From contig NZ_JAMXOT010000012.1 in assembly GCF_024220515.1 (NCBI RefSeq), positions 1-52,373 of the forward strand: a stretch of 52,373 nt of DNA. Direction: 5' to 3'. The notes under the pieces are model-generated. The model made no database searches, was not told the origin of the DNA, and saw only the letters and a list, made by a program, of their open reading frames with translations. Below, piece after piece: positions 18,862-27,812 of this stretch. Within the stretch, counting starts at the first letter, position 1. Every line of letters begins with the position of its first letter. The position numbers and the translations under genes are program-made. This DNA is from Oscillatoria sp. HE19RPO (GTDB taxonomy: Bacteria > Cyanobacteriota > Cyanobacteriia > Cyanobacteriales > Laspinemataceae).

Positions 18862-20091
18862 TTAACTGTGCAAAACTTGTTCATAGATTTCTACAAGGCG
18901 ATCGTTGAGTTTCTTAACATCATAATGTTTTTCCAGAAAACTCCGACCTGCGTATCCCATATCAGGCCACAATTCCGGATGCTTGACCAGATAACCTAAT
19001 TTTTCAACTAATGCTTCCACATCCCATTCGGGAACCAAGAAACCCGATACCCCATCTTCTATCAGCTCAGGAATCCCACTATGATAAGTGCTGATTACAG
19101 GTAAACCCATTGCCATCGCTTCTTTTAAAACGCTAGGAATCCCCTCTTGAGTGCCATTTTTTCCTAAAACGCTAGGGGCAATCAAAATATGAGCCGCGTT
19201 AATTTCTTCGATCACTTCCGGGCGCTGTTTCCAGCCTAGTAGCTTAATGTTATCATTAACCTGAAGTTCATTAATCAAGTCTTGCAGTTCTTGTTTGATT
19301 GAGCCATCCCCAATAATATGATACTGGAGGTTAGGAAATTCTGGTAGTAATTTAGCTACGGCCTGAATTCCATATTGAATGCCTTTATTTTCTTCTAACC
19401 GAGCAATAGAGAGGACTCGCACCTGTCCATCGCTTCCAATGTGGCGAGGGGCCACCTCAAAGCGACTCAAATCAATTCCATCTCGGTGGACAATAATCTT
19501 GTTAGGATCGCAACCGAGGGCGATTTTCTGCTCTCTCATTTTTTCACAGACGGTCAAAATCATGTCGCATTCTTCAAATAAGCGATCAAAATAGTTTTTG
19601 CCAAACATCTTCATGTAAATCATGAAGTCGGATCCTCGAAAAGTGGTCATTAGCTTACCTTGGAGGTTAGCCACTTCACGAAACAAGACTCCATCATACC
19701 CGAGAAAACCTAGTTGGCAGTGGATGATATCATAAGGCTCTTTTCCAATAAATCGGCTAGCGGAATAAATCAATCTTAGGGAAGTAGCTTTCTTCTTATA
19801 CTTCCTAAAATTCAGAGAATTCACTATCACCCCTGGATCTTGCCAGCCTTTGCCAATGATTAAACCCAAAGCTTTGAGAACTTTCTGGGTCCGAGGCGTA
19901 GGCATTTGGGCATAGAAGGTCCGATTTAAAAGCTGATAGCTTTCGACTTCAGGATGTACTTTATCCGTATTTCCAATCAGGTTAGAGTAGATATCGACTT
20001 CGTGTCCTCGATCAATAAGACCAACGATTTGATCTAAAATAAATGTCTCAGACAAAGCGGGAAACTGATTAACGAGAAATGCGATCCGCAT
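18862..20091 (-). CDS. glycosyltransferase family 4 (WcaL/AmsK-like)
   Basis: A 409-residue GT-B enzyme. It opens with FLVNQFPALSETFILDQI, the hallmark of the WcaL/AmsK colanic acid/amylovoran group. The donor motif is EGIPSVLKE (E-x7-E), with the preceding KNGTQ also conserved in that group, and DGVSGFLVP follows. All these enzymes extend the lipid-linked repeat from the cytoplasmic side. About 110 bases separate it from the GT2 downstream, so co-transcription is likely. The sugar donor cannot be told. Confidence 0.92.
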   Translation of the reverse strand: MRIAFLVNQFPALSETFILDQIVGLIDRGHEVDIYSNLIGNTDKVHPEVESYQLLNRTFYAQMPTPRTQKVLKALGLIIGKGWQDPGVIVNSLNFRKYKKKATSLRLIYSASRFIGKEPYDIIHCQLGFLGYDGVLFREVANLQGKLMTTFRGSDFMIYMKMFGKNYFDRLFEECDMILTVCEKMREQKIALGCDPNKIIVHRDGIDLSRFEVAPRHIGSDGQVRVLSIARLEENKGIQYGIQAVAKLLPEFPNLQYHIIGDGSIKQELQDLINELQVNDNIKLLGWKQRPEVIEEINAAHILIAPSVLGKNGTQEGIPSVLKEAMAMGLPVISTYHSGIPELIEDGVSGFLVPEWDVEALVEKLGYLVKHPELWPDMGYAGRSFLEKHYDVKKLNDRLVEIYEQVLHS

Positions 20092-20297
20092 AACAAGATT
20101 AGTTGAGAGTATGAATTCATCAAATTACCCGGCGCTCAACGGAGTGTCTCCAGGGATGAACAGCTTGAAGGTGGCCTTGCTCAAGATGTCTTTAAATTCG
20201 CTTCACGAGAAGTTATTTATTCTCCCTTGAGGTTTAATATCCTTAACAAAGCTTGATCTGCATTCCAAGAGGACTTGTCATTATGACTTCTTCCCGG

Positions 20298-21785
20298 TCA
20301 AGAAGATGCAGCCGATCCCGGTCCTTTACGCTTACTCCGTAATTCTTTCATCAGCCCTATCATTTCTAAAAGGATCGGTCTGCCATTGGGTAAGAGTACC
20401 CAAATTCCCAAGTACAACAGACAATACAATACCAAGTCTACCCATAAAAGTGCGCCTCTATCCATCGGAAATCTGAGCAACTGTTCGATCGCATATAAGG
20501 CGGCAGCGCCTCCAGTTGAAGCCACGAAGGGTCGATATAAGTAAGACATCAACTCTTTTACGGTTAGGGGTAGGTTTTGATAGCAGTAAGCAATTTCCAT
20601 GGGTTGAATAATCAGGCGAGACAGACTTAAGCCTAGGGCTACACCGAGTACCCCCCATCGAACTCCAATCATAAAACTCATTGTCGTAACTGCCGAGGAG
20701 AGGATGCTCCAACGAAACTGACGGTCAGTTCGACCAAAGGAAATAAAGACCCAACCCGAGGCCATGCTAAAGGTATTTAAAAACCCAGCTACTGATAACA
20801 CCCGAAAGATCGGAACAACCTCCACCCAATTTTCACCTAACAACACTAAAATGAGTGGGTAGGCAGTGACAAAGGTAAAGGCGACCAAGGGCATCCCAAA
20901 ACTGGTCATTAACAGTAAGGCTTTGTGATAATAAGCGCGGTATCGCGGCAGATCATTTTGTAAATGGCTCAGGGTGGGAATGGCTACCTGCTTGATCGGC
21001 ATACTGATTTGGGTCAGAGGTAGCAAGAGAATTTGATAAGCTCGATTGTAAAGACCTAGGGGTGCAGCACCTAAGTAAGAGCCAATCAATAAATTATCCA
21101 GGTTAGTGGATAAGTAATTCAAAACGACAAATCCAGTATAGTTACTGCCCACCGCTAACATGGGGCGTACCCCAGCGCCTCGGACGGGGGGCCCGGGAAT
21201 CCATCCCGATAGCAACCAACTTCCGGCGGCAGTAGCGACTTGTCCTGTAAGCTGGAGAACAGCTAGAGACCAATAGCCTGCACCATACCAGGCGGAGATG
21301 ATCCCAGCAGCAGTCCCTAGAAACATCGACCCAATCTCGATCGCAGCTAAAGCTTTAAAGCGCATTTGCCTCTTCAGTAAGGCTTGGTGCTGGGCGCTTA
21401 ATCCCCCGAAGATAAATCCAATGGAGAGAACAATGGTTAATTCAACTAGCCGTGGCTCCTTATAAAACCAGGCGATCGCAGGAGCCAAGGCCATTGTCAT
21501 CACCATCAAAATGCCACTGATAGCGACGTTGATCCATAGAAGGGTACTGACTTGCCGATGGTCAATGTGGGCTTTTTGGACCGTTGCCAATGACAACCCT
21601 AAGTCTTTGAAAAGGGCCACAAAGCCCACCACAACCGTGACCATACCAAACAGACCATAGTCTTCCGGGGTCAGCAACCGGGCCAGAATAATGGTCAAAC
21701 CCATTCTCAAGACAAACTTACCGCCTTGCCCAAGCATGGTCATCGCGCCACCGCGAATGGATTTTCCTTTGAGGTCCGCTTTCAT
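20298..21785 (-). CDS. lipopolysaccharide/EPS flippase, MOP superfamily (Wzx-like)
   Basis: A roughly 495-residue polytopic inner-membrane protein of the polysaccharide transporter (PST) branch of the MOP superfamily. It would flip the completed undecaprenyl-linked repeat to the periplasm. KGKSIRGGAMTMLGQGG followed by LTIILARLLTPEDYGLFG at the N-terminus is the family's usual opening, and about twelve to fourteen hydrophobic helices follow. I took the ATG at 21785; an in-frame TTG at 21866 would add 27 polar residues with no family similarity. It sits just downstream of a sulfotransferase gene on the same strand. Confidence 0.9.
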   Translation of the reverse strand: MKADLKGKSIRGGAMTMLGQGGKFVLRMGLTIILARLLTPEDYGLFGMVTVVVGFVALFKDLGLSLATVQKAHIDHRQVSTLLWINVAISGILMVMTMALAPAIAWFYKEPRLVELTIVLSIGFIFGGLSAQHQALLKRQMRFKALAAIEIGSMFLGTAAGIISAWYGAGYWSLAVLQLTGQVATAAGSWLLSGWIPGPPVRGAGVRPMLAVGSNYTGFVVLNYLSTNLDNLLIGSYLGAAPLGLYNRAYQILLLPLTQISMPIKQVAIPTLSHLQNDLPRYRAYYHKALLLMTSFGMPLVAFTFVTAYPLILVLLGENWVEVVPIFRVLSVAGFLNTFSMASGWVFISFGRTDRQFRWSILSSAVTTMSFMIGVRWGVLGVALGLSLSRLIIQPMEIAYCYQNLPLTVKELMSYLYRPFVASTGGAAALYAIEQLLRFPMDRGALLWVDLVLYCLLYLGIWVLLPNGRPILLEMIGLMKELRSKRKGPGSAASS

Positions 21786-21905
21786 GTCATCGGTGCGGAA
21801 GTGGCGATCGGGGTCGTTATGTTTGCTCTTAGACAAAAGACACCTGCACTGGGATAGGGTAGACAAGTGGACAGTGATAATTCAGCATTGGGAATGGGAA
21901 TTGAT

Positions 21906-22850
21906 TTACTTCAACCAATGAGAGAGGTCTCGCCCAATCATCTCCTGGAGTTGGATGATATCTTCTTGGTAGATCTCGGTCAATTTTTGCCGAACTTCTG
22001 GCGGTTTGGGGGGTTTCCCCATGTTCTTTTTAATCAGTTTTTGACCCAGAGGTTTGCGAATGTTCTCCGGCAATGCGATTTTGAGGAGTTCTTTGAGCGG
22101 ATTGGGCTGAGTTAGCAGTTTATGCCATAACTTGTTTTGGGGAACAGCAGACACTAAATATTTTCGGGAAACATCTGGAACAAAGGTTTCATCCACTCCC
22201 AAAAACTGGAACGCATCTTTAACTAAATCTAGGGGATGATTTTGTAGGTCTTCATAAAGGTATATCTTAATTTGGCTGCGATCAAATCGATCGTAGTATC
22301 GTTTGAGTTGCTTGTAGTAAAAGCCGGTTCTGATCTCGTGATTAAACCCCCACCATTCATCATCAATATTATAATCCTCTTTTTCGAGGATTTTAGAAAA
22401 ATCCGCTTCGGGATCAAGCCCAAATTGGGCGCGATGTACCATCGAAGAGTACGCCCGATCCGCAGGCTGGCGTAAAATGGCAATCAGCTTAACTTGAGGG
22501 ATATAGTGATGGATGCGTTCTGGCGATCGCGAGAAGTACATATACCCAGGAGATGCCTCCCCGATCGCGATTTCGTCCATAACCCCCTCAAAAAGAGCTT
22601 CATACTCCTCAAGAGTCGTGATTGCCACTCGAACTCGTTCTTGATACCAATCCCGGGACTCCGGCGGGCGATCTCCCAAACCTCCCGCCAATGGTCCATT
22701 TTCGTAGTTCAGCTTCATCCCCTCAAAGGCAAAAAAAGCAGGTTCTTTCATCGAACTCAAATAGATTTGCGGATGCTCCTTGAGGTATTGATAAACAGAA
22801 GTGGTTCCCGCTTTGGGCGCACCAATAATCAGAAAGTTGGGCATCGTCAT
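21906..22850 (-). CDS. sulfotransferase (Sulfotransfer_1/heparan N-sulfotransferase-like)
   Basis: A 314-residue cytoplasmic sulfotransferase. FLIIGAPKAGTTSVYQYL (6-23) is the 5'-phosphosulfate loop with Lys13, MKEPAFFA follows as in heparan-type enzymes, and AILRQPADRAYSSMVH is the 3'-phosphate-binding motif. A GGAG ribosome site lies seven bases before the ATG. It uses PAPS to sulfate a sugar hydroxyl or amine. As the first gene of the minus-strand run next to the flippase gene, it supports a sulfated EPS. It is not closely similar to the sulfotransferase at 12365-13231, so two positions or two sugars may be modified. Confidence 0.9.
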   Translation of the reverse strand: MTMPNFLIIGAPKAGTTSVYQYLKEHPQIYLSSMKEPAFFAFEGMKLNYENGPLAGGLGDRPPESRDWYQERVRVAITTLEEYEALFEGVMDEIAIGEASPGYMYFSRSPERIHHYIPQVKLIAILRQPADRAYSSMVHRAQFGLDPEADFSKILEKEDYNIDDEWWGFNHEIRTGFYYKQLKRYYDRFDRSQIKIYLYEDLQNHPLDLVKDAFQFLGVDETFVPDVSRKYLVSAVPQNKLWHKLLTQPNPLKELLKIALPENIRKPLGQKLIKKNMGKPPKPPEVRQKLTEIYQEDIIQLQEMIGRDLSHWLK

Positions 22851-23376
22851 CTCGTTACTCCTTCCTTGGCCTTACCGCCGCAGTTTCCATCTCGCTTGTT
22901 GATTTCCCTAAAACGAACCCAGGCTAGAATCTGGGGTAAAGTTACAAATCTGAGATTTTAGGATATCCCGTATTGTATATTTGCGATCCTTATCACAAAA
23001 CTTTGGTTCTTTCCCCCCCCGTGCCAGCCTCCCTTATAGGTTTTTTGTCTAGCACTGGCACTGATAAGGCTCCACTTTGTCGAACGCGAGTTGGCCAATT
23101 TTTATAGCTAATTGTAGGTGAACCCAAAACAAAAATCAAATGTTTGCCCGTAACTTTAGGGAGTCTTCATCGTTCCGGAGTTAAAATGTTAACTTTTGTT
23201 AAAGTTTGCCCTTCAATTGGGCTTTTGGAATTTACACCTTTCTGAGGCTGGGTTAAGATAGGTTAAAAAAATTCTCGGGTAAGCCCTCCGCCCTGGGAAG
23301 AAGCCACCCCCTTCTTTAATTGACCTAAGTAGGGACTTTGCCGCTGAATCATATTCTAATACCAGGATAACTACAA
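22851..23376. other. divergent intergenic region
   Basis: About 525 bases between the minus-strand sulfotransferase gene and the plus-strand propeller gene. It must hold promoters for both. A structured inverted-repeat element at 22988-23069 lies in it, and I see nothing else definite. Confidence 0.45.
22988..23069. repeat. compound inverted repeat
   Basis: CCTTATCA (22988-22995) pairs with TGATAAGG (23062-23069), and inside it GTGCCAG (23021-23027) pairs with CTGGCAC (23055-23061). The right arms are contiguous, while the left arms are separated by 25 bases that include a run of eight C. It may be a regulatory RNA structure in one of the leaders or a repeat remnant. Confidence 0.45.
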
Positions 23377-24540
23377 ATGCAGATTTACCAGCCTAAAAGA
23401 AGTTGGGATCCAATTGTCACCTATTGGAACGGTGTCTATTTTCTATATTGTTTAGAAACCTCCCAAGAAGGGCCGCCATTTTGGTTAAAAAAGAATCATA
23501 TCCATCTTTATAAATCCCCTAATTTAAAATCCTGGATTGATTGTGGACCTGTACTTTTTCCCAAAGACGATCAAGAAATTTTGTGTGCCGGTAGTATAAT
23601 ACTGAAAGGACCCTATTTATTTTATTTTTACTCGGTGGCTACTTTAATTAAGCTCGATAAAAATACTCCCCGAGAAAAATGTTTAGCCGATCAGGAATTA
23701 AGACTAGCACGTTCCACAGATGGGATTCATTTTGAAAATTGTGATGATTTTTACCTTCCTCCGGATCCACTCCTTTACCCATCTGGTAGACAACACCCAG
23801 TCGAAAAAAGAAGCCTCTATGCTTGGAGAGATCCCTATGTTCTTTATTGCGACTCCACCCAAAAATATTATATTTATATCGTGACAGGGGGGGGATTATG
23901 GAAAAATTCTCCCACAATTGCAGTGGCTCGCTCTGAAAACCTAGAAGGCCCCTATACCTTACTAGCACCGGCCCTAAAAGTAGCCAATTTTAAAGGATTG
24001 AGTTCTTCTTTTTGTGGGGAATTAGAAAAAATAGATATTAAATACTTGAATGGCACATACTACCTCTTCGGGTCTGCATGGCATCAAGGAATAACTCCTG
24101 AATTTAAGAGTTTTTTAAAAAGTAAAAAACTTCCGATCAGCAACTACAATACTTATGTGTTCCGATCTAATCATCCAGAGGGACCATTTGAACTATTCAC
24201 CGAAAACCCCATAATAAAATATCGCCATAGTTGGATTTATCCTGGCATTTATGGAAAATATTTTTATGAAGATTCAGATGGATCGATACTGGTCTGCGGA
24301 TGGCAACCTCCCCTGTTCCGAATGTGGGTAGAAAAATCTCTCAAGCTGACTTTCAATAAACGCCAAGAATTATTTATTTTAAATTATGATTTAAAAGTAG
24401 GTCTTGAGGCGCTACTCAATCATGGATTCAACACCCGACTAGGAAAATTTTTACACCGATTAAATCGATACTTAAAAATTCAGGGAGGGAATATTATTCT
24501 GGACCTCTTTGTTAAATTCAATAAAAAATTCAAAATCTAG
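23377..24540 (+). CDS. five-bladed beta-propeller protein (GH43/GH32-like)
   Basis: A 387-residue protein with the tandem tryptophan/tyrosine-rich blades of the GH43/GH32/GH68 superfamily. SWDPIVTYWNGVYFLYCL near the N-terminus supplies the first conserved Asp, YAWRDPYVLY the second, and FCGELEKIDIKYLNGTYYLF a Glu in the acid position. No signal peptide is visible, which is unusual for a hydrolase acting on EPS and suggests a cytoplasmic role or an unrecognised export route. AGGA precedes the ATG at moderate spacing. It is alone on the plus strand and is closed by a strong hairpin at 24550-24598. Family-level function is uncertain: hydrolase, phosphorylase or binding protein. Confidence 0.7.
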   Translation: MQIYQPKRSWDPIVTYWNGVYFLYCLETSQEGPPFWLKKNHIHLYKSPNLKSWIDCGPVLFPKDDQEILCAGSIILKGPYLFYFYSVATLIKLDKNTPREKCLADQELRLARSTDGIHFENCDDFYLPPDPLLYPSGRQHPVEKRSLYAWRDPYVLYCDSTQKYYIYIVTGGGLWKNSPTIAVARSENLEGPYTLLAPALKVANFKGLSSSFCGELEKIDIKYLNGTYYLFGSAWHQGITPEFKSFLKSKKLPISNYNTYVFRSNHPEGPFELFTENPIIKYRHSWIYPGIYGKYFYEDSDGSILVCGWQPPLFRMWVEKSLKLTFNKRQELFILNYDLKVGLEALLNHGFNTRLGKFLHRLNRYLKIQGGNIILDLFVKFNKKFKI

Positions 24541-24549
24541 AAGACTTTA

Positions 24550-24598
24550 ACAAGTTAAGCAGAGCAATCTATTAGTTAGACTGCTCTGCTTAACTTGT
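24550..24598 (+). terminator. 17-bp perfect hairpin after the propeller gene
   Basis: ACAAGTTAAGCAGAGCA (24550-24566) pairs perfectly with 24582-24598 around a 15-base loop, nine bases after the stop codon. It lacks a clean T run, so it could be a terminator or an mRNA 3'-end stabiliser. Confidence 0.6.
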
Positions 24599-24811
24599 AT
24601 TTATTTTGTATGTATGTATTGATGTAGATCAACATTGTATTATCTGAAATTATTAAGGAGGTGGGCATAATTAAGCGGAATTTGAGTAACCGACATAACC
24701 CTTGCCGTAAAAAGGTTTTAGCTAAAACCTATAGAGGAATATTTTCGCCTAGCTACTTAGTAAATTCGATGGAATTGAGTCGGTCAGCAAAATAATTAAG
24801 CTACCACAACC

Positions 24812-24837
24812 TAGAGACGCGATATATCGCGTCTCTA
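24812..24837. repeat. 26-bp perfect palindrome
   Basis: The sequence from TAGAGACGCGATA to its mirror half is a perfect palindrome centred at 24824/24825. GTAGAGACGCGAT-type palindromes are dispersed in many cyanobacterial genomes. A shorter 18-bp palindrome (AGGTTTTAGCTAAAACCT) lies at 24713-24730 in the same 356-base gap, which otherwise holds nothing I can name. Confidence 0.7.
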
Positions 24838-24896
24838 CATCTGATACAAGGAACTTCTGTTTAATTTCAAAAATGAATTTTTCACTCGTGTGACTC

Positions 24897-25814
24897 CTAG
24901 TTTTCAAAAAATACCTCTTCAAAAGTTTGCGCTATTTTTTGAAGAGCAATCAATCCTTCGTTTGGAGCGAGCTTTTTGGGAGGGCCATAAGGAGTGTTAT
25001 TGACATCAACAACATATATGCGTCCATCCTTTTTGTCTCTAAGTACATCTAGTTCCCCGTAATCTAATCCTATCTTTTCACAAAATTTCATCAGTAGTGA
25101 TACCTCATTTGCTGAAAACACATCATCAACGCATTGCACTAAGTCTACTTTCATATTGATATTGGCAAAACGTCTTCCAAGTGGACGATATTTCAGATAA
25201 ACATGAGGAATTACGTTTTTGAAAATAGGAAATCGTAAATCCAGCACCATATCATTTTCCACTTGATTGTCTACAATTTTATTGTAAACAACTCCCGGTT
25301 CAACTGCAGTAATTGGACAAGACACAACCTTGCCATCATGCTGGGCGTTTAATTCGGACTTTACTACGCATTCTCCAATGTAGCTCAAAGGATCGATGGC
25401 AACACCGTATCCAAAAACGCTTTGAAATATTTGGTCAACATTTGACTTGCTAATATCGTTGCAGTTTATATTGAGGATATAATGGTTGGCTGACAATTCA
25501 TATAACACTTCATCAACCGGGGATTGAGTGGTATTTTTCCATTTAATTCCTAGATCGAATTGTTGCTTGGGATTGTTCGTAATTCGATAGCCTAAAAGGA
25601 GTAGTATTTTGTATATAGCAAAGCTACCACTTGGAGGTTCCGGATAAAATAAAACTTGTTTTCTATTTCTGTTTAAATTATTTTTAGTCGTTTTGATAAA
25701 ATGCTCTATAAAACTAATTTTTGTTTGAGTATTTTTCTGCATTGGATGGTATAAATAAGTTCTAATCCAATGCAGAACTGGAAAGGGGATATATCTGAGC
25801 ATGAATTCTTTCAT
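24897..25814 (-). CDS. ATP-grasp-like protein of unknown function
   Basis: A 305-residue protein that I cannot assign to a named enzyme. The C-terminal half has features of an ATP-grasp fold: a VVKSELNAQHDGKVV segment with candidate ATP-binding lysines, and LDYGELDVLRD then VVDVNNTPYGPP, where acidic residues and the D-x-N motif would bind magnesium. The N-terminal part is basic with PEPPSGSFAIYKILLLLGY. I chose the ATG at 25814 because AGGGAGA lies nine bases upstream; the frame stays open to 25925 but that part overlaps the GT2 gene. Lying in the EPS locus, it may ligate an amino acid or other carboxylate to a sugar, which is inference. Confidence 0.65.
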   Translation of the reverse strand: MKEFMLRYIPFPVLHWIRTYLYHPMQKNTQTKISFIEHFIKTTKNNLNRNRKQVLFYPEPPSGSFAIYKILLLLGYRITNNPKQQFDLGIKWKNTTQSPVDEVLYELSANHYILNINCNDISKSNVDQIFQSVFGYGVAIDPLSYIGECVVKSELNAQHDGKVVSCPITAVEPGVVYNKIVDNQVENDMVLDLRFPIFKNVIPHVYLKYRPLGRRFANINMKVDLVQCVDDVFSANEVSLLMKFCEKIGLDYGELDVLRDKKDGRIYVVDVNNTPYGPPKKLAPNEGLIALQKIAQTFEEVFFEN

Positions 25815-25881
25815 TATATTATTTCTCCCTGATTTAGCCATAACAAATTTTAGCGCTTGGATAAACTTCAGGTAATCAAAA

Positions 25882-26772
25882 TCATTTTGATGCAAAACCT
25901 GTGATGCCCACCAGCTTAAAGTCAAGAGACTTCCACAATAATTTGAGATAGGGACTCAACCAATAAAAAGGCCATAAAACCCCAGGGTGGCGTTGACAAA
26001 AGACCCGCCATTCTCCTATCGGCAACCATTTTGGACTTAATATCATTTTTATTCGTTCACTTAGGGTCATATTCGGATCTGACCAACATTTGTCATGCCC
26101 CGAATGTTCCTGGCAAGTTCCGATATATTGAGGAGCTAACCAAACCGCTCCCCCTTTTTTCCTCAGTCGCAAACCATAGTTCCAGTCTCCTTTACTATGA
26201 ATAAAGGCCGAATCTAAGTTTCCCAGAGTTTGGGTCACCCCTCGTGGAATCAAAACGCAGTTGCCACTCATAGTGTCACAACGCTTCACCTCTCCATCGG
26301 GTGGCACCACTCTGAATTTTAACGGATGCCACCAGCTATTTCGTACCAGCCCTCCGTAGGTAGCTGCACCTGTTTCCGGGTCACAAGTGGCACCGAGCGC
26401 GATCGCCAGTTCCTTCTCTGCCTCCGTTAACCCAGTGTATGTGTTCAGCAATTGACCGATCGCCTCTGGGTGCAGGGTCGTGTCATCATTGAGCCAGAGG
26501 TAGTAGTCATAATCATACTTAACGGCTTCCTCAAAGGCGACACGCATTCCTCCGTTCCAATATAGCGAACCATCCCCAGAAATAATTTTTACCTCTGGAT
26601 AAGTTTGACTCACTCCCTCATATGTGCCGTCAGTGCTGCCATCATCCACGAGATAGGTACCCAGGGATACGCCATCGGGCAGTTCCTGCTTGAAGAGTCC
26701 GGCCAAACAAGCCAGAGTTGTTTGGCGTCGGTTATGACAAGTAGTCAATACAGCAATTTTACTAGATTTCAT
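25882..26772 (-). CDS. glycosyltransferase family 2 (paralogue of 11427-12332)
   Basis: A 296-residue GT-A enzyme. KIAVLTTCHNRRQTTLACL, DDGSTDGT, YLWLNDDT, GDGSLYWNGGMRVAF and HSKGDWNYGLR are all shared with the GT2 at 11427-12332, so one arose from the other by duplication. The C-termini diverge in the last ten residues. It precedes the ATP-grasp-like gene on the same strand by 67 bases. It likely recognises a similar donor to its paralogue but a different position in the repeat. Confidence 0.9.
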   Translation of the reverse strand: MKSSKIAVLTTCHNRRQTTLACLAGLFKQELPDGVSLGTYLVDDGSTDGTYEGVSQTYPEVKIISGDGSLYWNGGMRVAFEEAVKYDYDYYLWLNDDTTLHPEAIGQLLNTYTGLTEAEKELAIALGATCDPETGAATYGGLVRNSWWHPLKFRVVPPDGEVKRCDTMSGNCVLIPRGVTQTLGNLDSAFIHSKGDWNYGLRLRKKGGAVWLAPQYIGTCQEHSGHDKCWSDPNMTLSERIKMILSPKWLPIGEWRVFCQRHPGVLWPFYWLSPYLKLLWKSLDFKLVGITGFASK

Positions 26773-27120
26773 CGGCTTCCCACCCTTAATGAATTATTAA
26801 TTTATGTTTAGCTATCTGGACAGTGAAAAGTTCTGTATAAACCCTCGTCGGTCGCTCTATGAGCCTCAAAAAAATGGACCGGCATAAAACCAGTCCAGAA
26901 GTCATACGGGTCAAGATTCTAAACTTAACCCATGTTACTATTATGCACTCAAAAGAGCGAGTTGAACAGACTCTCCAAAGTCGAAGGCTCGCATTCGTCC
27001 GTGAGGCGGCGTTTGAATGGTCACTGTTCATCGTCTGGGGCATCCTGTTATGCAACCGGGCCCCTATCATCACCAGTTATCTGAATGCCTCTTGATTAAA
27101 TCAATATTACTGCGACCCTG

Positions 27121-27163
27121 CTCATGTTTTGGTACTCCAACTTTTGGAGTACCAAAACATGAG
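27121..27163. repeat. 20-bp perfect inverted repeat with 3-base loop
   Basis: CTCATGTTTTGGTACTCCAA (27121-27140) is followed after three bases by its exact reverse complement at 27144-27163. Such a tight hairpin suggests a transposon end or a cruciform-forming repeat. Confidence 0.7.
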
Positions 27164-27370
27164 AACTCAGAGGGTATCACGGGTTGAGCGTTCATCACCA
27201 TGTCAAACAGTTGCAGGACCAGCCCTACCATATTGAAGTGTAGACTAAGCGTCAGATCAAAGCCTATAAGTTGGTCGGGTTGCGTTTCAATCTAGTTTAG
27301 AGGGGTTCTCCACCACCTTTTCTGGTCGAGGCGATCGCCGAAACACGATGATAAATTTAAGCTGAACGAG

Positions 27371-27400
27371 CCGATAAGTTGGGAGAAGCCAACTTATCGG
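27371..27400. terminator. 12-bp hairpin, terminator-like
   Basis: CCGATAAGTTGG (27371-27382) and CCAACTTATCGG (27389-27400) form a perfect stem with a six-base loop, followed by TTATTAATAG. No gene ends nearby on the plus strand, so it may be a remnant of lost DNA or a leader structure. Confidence 0.4.
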
Positions 27401-27812
27401 TTATTAATAGGGGTATAAAAACCCAAAACTATCGGACAAAAAGACCGCTTAAGCTTTTAATCTTTGTGTTGCAATCTTTTAAAATGGCTAATCTCGTAGG
27501 GGGTCAAAATTGGCTTAGTCTAAACTCCCCTAGGAATGGAAATGATACCGCGTGAACTAAGCTTCCTATTTCCTGGGTCCGTTGACGATAGGAATGGGTG
27601 AACCCCCTAAGCTTAAATATAGATCGACTCCCAGGTTATGGGCAAGTGAGCAGTAGAGGAAAAGCGGTAGGCAGGGAAGAATATCTATCAAAGAGGGTTT
27701 AATCGGGAGGGAGGGGACCTTCAATGAATTAGGTTTAAAAAAGCTGGTCATGATCCCTCTTCCTGCGTTAACTTTAAATAGAGATAAAGTTTCGCACGCG
27801 CGCGGGGTATCT

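Larger units (their letters stand above)
26773..27812. other. 1-kb gene-free stretch upstream of the export genes
   Basis: This separates the minus-strand GT2 from the plus-strand wza-like gene. It contains two strong hairpins (27121-27163 and 27371-27400) and must contain the wza/wzc promoter. Two open frames of 78 and 95 codons overlap antisense at 26786-27095 with no recognisable protein motif. The stretch may be decayed coding or mobile DNA, but I cannot name its source. Confidence 0.45.

Noticed and set aside
26786-27095. Opposed 95- and 78-codon frames taken at first for a transposase remnant
   Set aside because: Neither frame shows a DDE or HUH motif or any transposase block that I can recognise.
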